This document shows, in pieces, positions 1 through 5,986 of a DNA stretch of 8,674 nucleotides. Where the stretch lies: positions 1 to 8,674 of the forward strand of contig DRJW01000361.1 in NCBI GenBank assembly GCA_011052055.1. Direction: 5' to 3'. This stretch comes from Nitrospirota bacterium. GTDB taxonomy: Bacteria > Nitrospinota_A > UBA7883. The notes under the pieces are model-generated. The model worked only from the letters and a program-made list of their open reading frames with translations. It was not told the origin of the DNA and searched no databases. Both the position numbers and the translations under genes were made by a program. Every line of letters starts with the position of its first letter. The first letter of the stretch is position 1.

Positions 1-1281
1 CTTTGAAGGGTCGTGCAAATCGGGAAGATCAATGCCTACGCAGTACTTTCTCATGGGCCCGACTCCGTGGGTCAGCAGTAGCCAGCCTTCCGGGGTTTCG
101 ATTGGTGAGCCGCAGTTTCCTATCTGGACGAACTCCCAGGGCCGCGTTGGAGTACGCAAGATTTTGGACTCCTGCCAGAAGTGTATGTTGTCTGAAAACA
201 TGATGTGGTTATTCTCCCCATCCTGCCTCGACAGCATTGCGTATTTCCCATCTATTTTCCTGGGGAATAGCGCCATCCCCTTGTTCTGGACAGCCTTGCC
301 ATTGAGCGTGATAATCCTGAACGTCTCGAAATCTTTCGTCTCTATCAACTGCGGCATAATTATGAAGCCATTGTACGCCGTGTATGTGGCATAGTAGACA
401 ACGCTTCCGTCGTCGTCCGTAAAGCGCACGAAACGGGCGTCTTCTATTCCCTTGCTTTCGTTTTCAGAAACCGGGAATATCACTCTCTCGGAGATTCTAT
501 AATCCGGATGGAACTTTACTATGTAGTTGGACCTCGCCAGCCACATCGCCATATCGGCGGCGTCCTTTCGGCGGGCTGAGTCCAAATGCGGCTCCCAATC
601 CAGCTCCGCTATTTTCTCTTCCAATGTCTCGAATATAAACTCGTCACCGAGTTTGTTGAACAGGCTCGCCGTCACATCGTTACACGCTCCCATTTCATTG
701 AGCTTCAGATTGAAAAGATGTTTATTGTATGTCCGGTTAATGCTCAACTCCGGTGTTTCGATGTAGTCGCTTATCGGATCGAAGAATACGCCGTTATCCT
801 TATCTATCAACCCGCTACGGAACTCTATGGACGAAATATGGCCCTCGCCTGTGGCGCGAAAACTCATGATGAAACGTGTGCCGCCCTCCGGCGCTTTGGT
901 CTGGTCAGGGTGCTCCACTATCGAAGGGTTGAAAAGCGCCGCCGCTTCCACAGAATACTCACTTGTAAAATAAGCGCCAAGCAATAAGCGTTTCTCCTGC
1001 GTGATATTTTCATTATCCGGGACACAATGTTCGATTTTACGGTAGTTGCTCTCAAGGGATTTTTTAAAATGCCTGTGCCGGTCGGAAAACTCCAGCATCA
1101 CCTGGTCCAGAAGCGTCTGGACCTCTTGGTCACTCAGCCCCAGCGCCCTGTTGATAACCGATTTTATACGGTTATCCGGGCCGGGGATGTATGACCTTGT
1201 GATCACGCGGGATTTCTCCGCCCTAATCACGCCGGACCGTTTTCTCGCAACGATGTTTGGCTTCTGAATATTAACGTCCAT
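1..1281 (-). CDS. GH130-family glycoside phosphorylase/glycosidase, long form (3' end cut by window edge)
   Basis: The open frame starts at an ATG at 1281 and runs without a stop to base 1, giving 427 residues; the C-terminus lies outside the window. An AGAAGG ribosome site precedes the start by about 6 bases. Residues 1-115 are a charged N-terminal extension. The beta-propeller part begins around NPSIV (118-122) and FRATGEGHIS (141-150). GH130 landmarks follow: GIEDARF with the likely acid Asp281, FPRKIDGKYAMLSR with Arg352, and GWLLLTHGV with His405. In characterised GH130 phosphorylases an Asp at this place is the proton donor and Arg/His residues bind phosphate, so phosphorolysis of a beta-mannoside is the best inference. 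The long N-terminus sets it apart from short GH130 proteins such as the one at 2813-3739. It is transcribed divergently from the glycosyltransferase/GH130 operon, which suggests a shared pathway. Family is confident; substrate is unknown. Confidence 0.88.
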   Translation of the reverse strand, partial: MDVNIQKPNIVARKRSGVIRAEKSRVITRSYIPGPDNRIKSVINRALGLSDQEVQTLLDQVMLEFSDRHRHFKKSLESNYRKIEHCVPDNENITQEKRLLLGAYFTSEYSVEAAALFNPSIVEHPDQTKAPEGGTRFIMSFRATGEGHISSIEFRSGLIDKDNGVFFDPISDYIETPELSINRTYNKHLFNLKLNEMGACNDVTASLFNKLGDEFIFETLEEKIAELDWEPHLDSARRKDAADMAMWLARSNYIVKFHPDYRISERVIFPVSENESKGIEDARFVRFTDDDGSVVYYATYTAYNGFIIMPQLIETKDFETFRIITLNGKAVQNKGMALFPRKIDGKYAMLSRQDGENNHIMFSDNIHFWQESKILRTPTRPWEFVQIGNCGSPIETPEGWLLLTHGVGPMRKYCVGIDLPDLHDPSK

Positions 1282-1344
1282 TATCGCCTTCTATCAGTTT
1301 TACGTATCATTGCATAAAAGCTGTTTTCACTCATTCATAAAATA

Positions 1345-1357
1345 GTCGCCCTGCGAC
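1345..1357. promoter_or_regulatory. Perfect 5-bp palindrome in the divergent intergenic region
   Basis: GTCGC, a 3-base spacer (CCT) and GCGAC form an exact inverted repeat between the two divergent carbohydrate genes. It lies 24 bp upstream of the proposed -35 box of the glycosyltransferase. On the minus strand it sits directly upstream of a TATTTT that could be a -10 for the GH130 gene. A transcription-factor operator is possible, but arms of five bases can occur by chance. Confidence 0.3.
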
Positions 1358-1380
1358 ATAAGTAAGAACGGTTTCATTAA

Positions 1381-1409
1381 TTGGTGGATGACGGCTTTGC
1401 GCGTATAAT
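1381..1409 (+). promoter_or_regulatory. Sigma-70-type promoter for the GT4-cupin/GH130 operon
   Basis: A perfect TATAAT at 1404-1409 is preceded, with a 17-base spacer, by TTGGTG at 1381-1386 (3 of 6 matches to TTGACA). The start codon follows at 1442 with a strong AGGAAGG ribosome site at 1428-1434. The -10 box and spacing are good; the -35 is weak, which would suit an activated promoter. Confidence 0.6.
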
Positions 1410-1441
1410 CGAAGCGATTGTTAGATTAGGAAGGTTGGTTC

Positions 1442-2791
1442 ATGCGAATAGCGATATTAAGCCCCATATCGTGGCGCACTCCGCCACGGCATTACGGGCC
1501 GTGGGAGGCCGTGGTGAGCCTGTTGACCGAGGGGCTTGTCGAGGCTGGCGTTGACGTTACTTTGTTCGCCACCGGCGATTCTGTCACCAGGGCCAGGCTT
1601 GCGTCGATTTGCCCAAGGCCATATTCCGAAGACCGGCAAATTGATCCGAAGGTATGGGAGTGTCTGCACATCTCGGAGGTTTTCGAAAGAGCTGATGAGT
1701 TTGACCTGATACACAACCAGTTCGATTTCCTTCCGCTGACGTACACCGGCCTGACACAGACACCGGTGGTGAGCACGATCCACGGGTTTTCGTCCTCTTC
1801 GATCATGCCGGTATACAAAAAATATAACGGTCGAGTTCACTACGTCTCCATAAGCGAGGCGGACAAAAGCCCGGAGCTTGATTACATAGCGACGATCCAT
1901 CACGGCATACGTCTTGAGGAATTTCCGTTCCACGAAGGGCCGGGAGATTATCTTCTTTTCTTTGGAAGAATTCATCCTGACAAGGGAGTATCTGAGGCTA
2001 TAGAAGTAGCCAAAAATGCCGGCATGAGACTCAAAATCGCAGGGATCATCCAGGATGAGGAGTATTATGAGACACGCATTAAGCCACACATAGATGGCGA
2101 CAGGGTCGAATACCTCGGCTCGGTCGGGCCGGACAGGCGGGCGGAGATTCTTGGCGGCGCAACGGCCCTGCTTCACCTGATAAACTTCGACGAGCCTTTC
2201 GGCCTTAGCATGGTGGAGGCCATGGCCTGCGGGACGCCGGTGATCGCAAATGAAAGAGGCTCTATCCCGGAAATTATCAAAGAGGGGGTGAACGGTTTCC
2301 TTGTCGATGATATAGAGGGCGCCGTGAACGCAGTCGAAAAGATCGGCTCTATTGACCGGCGCGCATGCCGCAACTCCGTGGAGGAGCGTTTTACCGCTGG
2401 GCGGATGGTAAGACAATACCTTGATGTTTACCAAAAGATATTGGACAGCCGGGAAAACTACCGCCCATGGGGACACTATGAGAACCTGAGTGAACGAGAG
2501 GATCATAAGGTGAAAAGGATCGTGGTGGAGCCTGGCAAGCGGCTGAGCCTTCAGAAGCATAAACGCCGCGCCGAACACTGGGTAGTTATCAGCGGCGAGG
2601 CGATAATGACACTGGACGATAAGGAGATATTTCTAACAGCCGGGCAATCGGTGGACATACCGCAAGGCGCCGCCCACAGGATCATGAATCCCGGCTCCGC
2701 TCCTCTGGTTTTTATAGAAGCGCAGATGGGAGATTACTTTGGCGAGGACGACATAATCCGGCTTGAGGATGATTATGGCCGGGCGCCTTAG
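1442..2791 (+). CDS. GT4 glycosyltransferase fused to a mannose-6-phosphate isomerase type II-like cupin
   Basis: This 449-residue protein has two domains. Residues 1-335 are a GT-B fold family 4 glycosyltransferase: an N-terminal Rossmann half with HYGPWE (17-22) and HGF (114-116), the phosphate-gripping GRIHPDKG (175-182), and the EX7E motif Glu251...Glu259 inside EPFGLSMVEAMACGTPVIA (251-269). This predicts transfer from a nucleotide sugar in the cytoplasm with retention of configuration. Residues 341-449 match the C-terminal cupin of bifunctional ManC/type II phosphomannose isomerases: RPWG at the start, metal ligands Gln371, His373, Glu378 and His412, and FGEDDIIRLEDDYGR at the end. The nucleotidyltransferase half of ManC is absent. 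There is no signal peptide or membrane segment. The next gene starts 21 bp downstream, so the two are probably co-transcribed. The cupin suggests mannose chemistry, but whether it isomerises mannose-6-phosphate or only senses it is unknown. Confidence 0.9.
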   Translation: MRIAILSPISWRTPPRHYGPWEAVVSLLTEGLVEAGVDVTLFATGDSVTRARLASICPRPYSEDRQIDPKVWECLHISEVFERADEFDLIHNQFDFLPLTYTGLTQTPVVSTIHGFSSSSIMPVYKKYNGRVHYVSISEADKSPELDYIATIHHGIRLEEFPFHEGPGDYLLFFGRIHPDKGVSEAIEVAKNAGMRLKIAGIIQDEEYYETRIKPHIDGDRVEYLGSVGPDRRAEILGGATALLHLINFDEPFGLSMVEAMACGTPVIANERGSIPEIIKEGVNGFLVDDIEGAVNAVEKIGSIDRRACRNSVEERFTAGRMVRQYLDVYQKILDSRENYRPWGHYENLSEREDHKVKRIVVEPGKRLSLQKHKRRAEHWVVISGEAIMTLDDKEIFLTAGQSVDIPQGAAHRIMNPGSAPLVFIEAQMGDYFGEDDIIRLEDDYGRAP

Positions 2792-2812
2792 AACTTCTAA
2801 AGGGAGCGAAAC

Positions 2813-3739
2813 ATGACTGTCAGGCGATATCAAGGCAATCCCATATTAACCAAAAAAGATGTGCCCTACCCGGTGGAGACGGTTCACAACGCCGGAGTAA
2901 CGAAATTCGACAACCGTTACGTGATGCTGTTCCGTTCCCATCTTCGCTCGGGCCGTTCGATAATCGGTATTGCTAAAAGCGTTGATGGTTACAACTTCAC
3001 TGTCGGCCCGGAGCCGTTCATAACGCCTGCCGCCGACGGCGACTTCGGCGAGTATGAGGAGTATGGCGTGGAAGATCCGCGAATCTGCCTCATCGATGGC
3101 GACTACCTGATAACTTACAGCGCCTATTCAAGACATGGCGTACGCATCGGGCTTATCAGGACGCGCGACTTTAAATCTATTGAAAGAGTGGCGCTCATTA
3201 CCCAGGCGGACTTGCGCAACGTTGTGATCTTTCCAGAAAAATTCAATGGACGGTATGCAAGGCTGGACCGCCCCCATTCAGAGATCAGCCCCTGGTCCAT
3301 TTGGATATCCTACTCAACGGACCTGATTCACTGGGGTGATTCCAGGGTTGTGATGAAACCGGTGAAATATCACTGGGATGAAATGAAAATTGGGCCCGGA
3401 GCAACACCGATCAAGACCAACGAAGGGTGGCTAAGCATCTACCACGGCGTATTCCAGACAATGGACGGCTCCGTCTATCGGCTAGGTGTGGCGCTGCATG
3501 ACCTTAAAGACCCTTCGAAGGTTCTGGGAGTGGCGGATGAATGGATACTTCAACCGGAAGCCGAGTGGGAAATCACCGGCTATGTGCACAACGTGGTGTT
3601 CTCTTGCGGCGCTGTGCCGGAAGACGATGGCTCCGTTAAGATATACTGGGCTGGAGCGGACACGGTGATGTGCGTCGGGACAGCGAGCATAGGTGGCTTG
3701 GTTGAGCTCTGCCTAACAAAGAAAAGGCCGCCTATGTAG
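2813..3739 (+). CDS. GH130-family beta-mannoside phosphorylase-like enzyme (short form)
   Basis: The 308-residue protein has the usual length of a single five-bladed GH130 beta-propeller. Visible landmarks are VHNAGV (24-29), YGVEDPR with the presumed proton donor Asp88, the basic pair Arg150/Arg153 in YARLDRP, KIGPGATPI (192-200) and GWLSIYHGV with His211. The Arg and His positions correspond to phosphate ligands of known phosphorylases of this family, so release of a sugar 1-phosphate, most likely mannose-1-phosphate, is favoured over hydrolysis. No signal peptide is present, which fits a cytoplasmic phosphorylase. AAAGGGAG lies 6 bases before the ATG, and the stop of the upstream gene is 21 bp away, indicating an operon. 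The exact substrate (beta-1,4-mannooligosaccharide, mannosyl-glucose, mannosyl-GlcNAc or another) cannot be read from sequence alone. Confidence 0.9.
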   Translation: MTVRRYQGNPILTKKDVPYPVETVHNAGVTKFDNRYVMLFRSHLRSGRSIIGIAKSVDGYNFTVGPEPFITPAADGDFGEYEEYGVEDPRICLIDGDYLITYSAYSRHGVRIGLIRTRDFKSIERVALITQADLRNVVIFPEKFNGRYARLDRPHSEISPWSIWISYSTDLIHWGDSRVVMKPVKYHWDEMKIGPGATPIKTNEGWLSIYHGVFQTMDGSVYRLGVALHDLKDPSKVLGVADEWILQPEAEWEITGYVHNVVFSCGAVPEDDGSVKIYWAGADTVMCVGTASIGGLVELCLTKKRPPM

Positions 3740-3753
3740 CTGACGGGGAACAG

Positions 3754-4857
3754 TTACGCGCCGACAGCCGGTATACTCGTCGTCTCGCCTTTGTAGTTGC
3801 GTAGCACGTATTCCTTTTCATCTATAGAGACGATGCTCTTCTCGTCCATCAGGTTTATCTTGCCGATTGCTGTGGCGATGACGTAATGCGGTTGCGCCAT
3901 GCCAGTAGTCACTCCTCGCAAACCTTTTTCTATCAGCTCTCGTCCTTTTAGCAGATCCGTGCGGAAATGGTCGCTCCCCGGCACAGGCTCGCAGTAGAAA
4001 AGATAGTAGGGGCGTATTCGTGTTTGTAGCAGTTTTATATGTAACTGCTGGAACGTTTCTATGTCGTCGTTTATTCCTTTGAGTAGCACCGCCTGGTTAC
4101 CCACATTCACTCCGCACGAAAGCAGTTCATAAACGGCCTTTTTTGTGTGCTCGGTAAGCTCCTTAGGATGGTTACAATGCGTGTTTACAAAAATTGGCGC
4201 CCGCTGATTTCCGGAGAGCGCTTTTTTCAGCCCTGGTGTGATCCGGTGAGGAAGCGCGATTACTGAACGGGAGCCAAAACGCATTATCCCTACGTGCGGT
4301 ATCTCCTGCACTTTTCTTGCTATGTACTCTATTTTTTCGTCCGATAGGTGGAACGGGTCCCCGCCTGTTACCAGTACATCGCGTATTTCCTTATGCTCGC
4401 GTATCCATCGCAGGCCTTCGTCCACATCCATGTGCAATTGTGTCTTGTCGTCCAGCACCATCTCGCGGCGAAAGCAGAAGCGGCAGTAAACTGTGCAAAC
4501 CTGCGTGACCGTAAACGCTATACGGTCGTGATATTGCCTTGCGATGCTGTCGGGCCTCTTTTCATCGGTGGCGCGGTTTTCCTTGTGGATGAGGTAGTTT
4601 TCTATCCCGTGCTGGTTTAGTTGCTCCGCCATTGTGGGAACAAGTTGCCTGCGCACAGGGCACGATGGGTCGTCCCTGTCCATGAGCGATGCATAGTATG
4701 GCGTGGCTCCCCACGTTCCCTTCGTGGAGTTTATAGCTTCTTCTTCCTGCGGGGTGAGGTTCGCGAACTCGCGCAACCGCTCAAGCGAGTTAACGCTGTT
4801 TCTTAATTGCCACTCCCATTCATCATCATTCCATTTCACAGTTGTTGAAGTTGACAT
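3754..4857 (-). CDS. KamA-family radical SAM protein (lysine 2,3-aminomutase-like)
   Basis: This 367-residue protein carries the radical SAM iron-sulfur motif CTVYCRFC (Cys121, Cys125, Cys128), TGGDPF (164-169) for SAM binding, NQAVLLKGINDD (254-265) and CEPVPGSDHFRT (289-300), all typical of the lysine 2,3-aminomutase family. Near the C-terminus YVIATAIGK ends in Lys333, the likely PLP-anchoring lysine, but the usual Asp and glycine run of YVIDAPGGGGK are missing. In classic lysine 2,3-aminomutase that Asp and another in the CDLSLG segment (here Glu290) hold the substrate's side-chain amine. The substrate may therefore not be lysine; a different amino acid or a protein lysine is possible. 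The start is fixed by an in-frame TAG three codons upstream. No good ribosome site is seen. Its stop is 14 bp from the convergent GH130 stop, with no hairpin terminator between them. Confidence 0.85.
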   Translation of the reverse strand: MSTSTTVKWNDDEWEWQLRNSVNSLERLREFANLTPQEEEAINSTKGTWGATPYYASLMDRDDPSCPVRRQLVPTMAEQLNQHGIENYLIHKENRATDEKRPDSIARQYHDRIAFTVTQVCTVYCRFCFRREMVLDDKTQLHMDVDEGLRWIREHKEIRDVLVTGGDPFHLSDEKIEYIARKVQEIPHVGIMRFGSRSVIALPHRITPGLKKALSGNQRAPIFVNTHCNHPKELTEHTKKAVYELLSCGVNVGNQAVLLKGINDDIETFQQLHIKLLQTRIRPYYLFYCEPVPGSDHFRTDLLKGRELIEKGLRGVTTGMAQPHYVIATAIGKINLMDEKSIVSIDEKEYVLRNYKGETTSIPAVGA

Positions 4858-4897
4858 GCGACACTACCCCATTTTGTCCTGCGTTAAGTGACCTGTA

Positions 4898-5041
4898 GTG
4901 GTTGATAGAGAGGTCATAATTGAAATCTTTAACGAAGACAAAGACATTCTCGAAGAAAGTATTGAACTGCCATTTCCCATATGCCCCCCCATATCGGTGA
5001 TTTTACCCGCCAGTGTACCATGGGAGGAAAAGGGAGGGTAG
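4898..5041 (+). CDS. Doubtful 47-aa ORF with GTG start
   Basis: This frame reads from a GTG through an acidic stretch (IEIFNEDKDILEESIEL) into a proline-rich tail and stops at TAG. The first half looks protein-like in composition. However, there is no ribosome site, no recognised family and no ATG, and the frame crosses a run of seven Cs and a purine-rich tract. It may be a gene remnant or chance. It is listed because the 211-bp gap between the KamA-like gene and tRNA-Phe holds nothing else I can support. Confidence 0.15.
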   Translation: MVDREVIIEIFNEDKDILEESIELPFPICPPISVILPASVPWEEKGG

Positions 5042-5068
5042 GGCTTATAGACGTAACTTATTGAAAAG

Positions 5069-5144
<76 letters not shown>

Positions 5145-5153
5145 TAAAAAATA

Positions 5154-5229
5154 TGGCGTCCCCAGCGGGAGTCGAACCCGCGTTGCCGCCGTGAAAGGGC
5201 GGTGTCCTGGGCCACTAGACGATGGGGAC
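5154..5229 (-). tRNA. tRNA-Glu (UUC)
   Basis: The 76-base minus-strand cloverleaf has acceptor stem GTCCCCA against TGGGGAC, discriminator G and encoded CCA. The anticodon loop CTTTCAC gives UUC, and the T-arm contains GGGTTCGACTCCC. It ends 9 bases before the tRNA-Phe gene, so both are probably processed from one transcript. Confidence 0.97.
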
Positions 5230-5240
5230 TAGACCCGAAC

Positions 5241-5425
5241 TTATGGGAACCTCTAAAAATTCGATTTCTGCTGTAAACGTATGACTTGCCCTCTTACGTT
5301 GTTAGCGGGCGTAAATTGTCCTCAACGTATGTTTCCATACGCTTGCGGGAATTTCCTCCCGCCTCCTTGCAAGAAACCAACTCATCCGTTTTCGCCACGA
5401 AACCAATTATTAGAACTTCCCTTAT
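5241..5425. mobile_element. 177-bp MITE-like element, copy A, with TTAT target duplication
   Basis: The element proper spans 5245-5421. Its left end GGGAACCTCTAAAAATT and the inverted right end GGGAAGTTCTAATAATT match over about 35 positions with 25 identities. It is flanked by a 4-bp direct repeat TTAT (5241-5244 and 5422-5425). It encodes no plausible protein, so it fits a non-autonomous transposable element. Internal hairpins occur at 5326-5341 (CGTATG/CATACG) and 5345-5362 (GCGGGA/TCCCGC). It lies between tRNA-Glu and tRNA-Lys, 11 bases from each gene when the duplication is included for Glu and 11 from the element end for Lys. A second copy starts at 8515. The mobilising transposase is not in the window. 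Confidence 0.8.
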
Positions 5426-5432
5426 ATAAAAA

Positions 5433-5508
5433 TGGTGAGCCGTGTTGGACTTGAACCAACGACCCTCTGCTTAAAAGGCAGATGCTCTACCGGCTGAGCT
5501 AACGGCCC
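5433..5508 (-). tRNA. tRNA-Lys (UUU)
   Basis: The 76-base minus-strand gene has acceptor stem GGGCCGT against ACGGCTC (one G-U pair), discriminator A and encoded CCA. The anticodon loop CTTTTAA gives UUU, and the T-arm contains GGTTCAAGTCC. It is the first gene of the array and is separated from tRNA-Glu by the inserted repeat element. Confidence 0.97.
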
Positions 5509-5540
5509 GCTTTACTACATTTACATAAACGGAATTAAAC

Positions 5541-5569
5541 AAGTTAATTATCGGCGTCTGGGATGTCAA
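5541..5569 (-). promoter_or_regulatory. Candidate promoter of the tRNA array
   Basis: On the minus strand a perfect TTGACA (5564-5569) is followed by a 17-base spacer and TAACTT (5541-5546), a weak -10 with 3 of 6 matches. It lies about 33 bases upstream of tRNA-Lys, as expected for a tRNA operon promoter. A GATAAT nearby is too close to the -35 to serve. Confidence 0.45.
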
Positions 5570-5613
5570 GAATAAAAGACCAAAACGCAAACATCCCCGG
5601 CGCGACACATTGT

Positions 5614-5850
5614 TCACTCCGCCGCTTTTTCCAGCTCGGCTGTATGCTCCTTGGCGGAGTCGACCGCTCCCACCAGATTTTTCTCCAGGCTGTTGGTTAA
5701 TATCCGATCGCTCACTCTCCCTACCGCCTGAGCCTTCTCGCGGACTGTCTCCGGCTTTTTTTTCAGCTCTTTGACCGGCTCTTGTTTTGTACACGCCCCG
5801 GCGGCAAGCGCTGTAGAAAGCAGAAGAGCGCCGATAGTAAAGCGTTTCAT
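5614..5850 (-). CDS. Small lipoprotein of unknown function
   Basis: The 78-residue product starts with a lipoprotein-type signal peptide: basic MKR, hydrophobic FTIGALLLSTALAAGA, then Cys20 followed by Thr-Lys. The box before the cysteine (AGAC) lacks the usual Leu at -3, so lipidation is likely but not certain. The mature part is short, highly charged and probably helical, rich in Lys and Glu, with no recognised domain. The start is well supported by a perfect AGGAGG at 5855-5860. It is divergent from the phosphofructokinase gene. After cleavage it would be anchored in the cell envelope, possibly as a small structural or entericidin-like lipoprotein; this is a guess from size and composition only. 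Confidence 0.7.
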   Translation of the reverse strand: MKRFTIGALLLSTALAAGACTKQEPVKELKKKPETVREKAQAVGRVSDRILTNSLEKNLVGAVDSAKEHTAELEKAAE

Positions 5851-5876
5851 AGAGCCTCCTTGTTGTTTGATTTTTA

Positions 5877-5906
5877 ATTATGGACGTTAAACCAGCCTGA
5901 TGTAAA
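5877..5906 (-). promoter_or_regulatory. Promoter of the small lipoprotein gene
   Basis: On the minus strand TTTACA (5901-5906, 5 of 6) and CATAAT (5877-5882, 5 of 6) are separated by 18 bases, upstream of the AGGAGG and start codon at 5850. The -35 box falls in the loop of the dyad at 5892-5912. Confidence 0.55.
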
Positions 5907-5912
5907 GGCTGG
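5892..5912. promoter_or_regulatory. 6-bp dyad between divergent lipoprotein and phosphofructokinase promoters
   Basis: CCAGCC (5892-5897) and GGCTGG (5907-5912) form a perfect inverted repeat with a 9-base centre. It overlaps the -35 of the lipoprotein promoter and ends 7 bases before the phosphofructokinase -35. It has no following T-run on either strand that would make a good terminator, so an operator is the more likely reading. Confidence 0.35.
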
Positions 5913-5919
5913 CTTGTTG

Positions 5920-5948
5920 TTGGAAGATTGGCGATACGGGCATATACT
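5920..5948 (+). promoter_or_regulatory. Promoter of the phosphofructokinase gene
   Basis: TTGGAA (5920-5925, 4 of 6) and TATACT (5943-5948, 5 of 6) are separated by exactly 17 bases, 38 bases upstream of the start codon at 5987. Confidence 0.6.
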
Positions 5949-5986
5949 ACTACTATCGGCGTGGTGTTTAAGGGTAATGCGAGAAA

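Noticed and set aside
1457..2578. Long minus-strand ORF of 373 codons
   Set aside because: It lies wholly antisense to the GT4-cupin gene, whose motifs are unmistakable. The antisense translation shows no recognisable domain and is a shadow of codon bias.
2788..2806. TTAGAACTTC resembling the right end of the repeat, just before the short GH130 gene
   Set aside because: Ten bases match copy A's right end, but the terminal CC is missing, there is no partner end or target duplication, and part of the match is the upstream stop codon region. Chance is sufficient.
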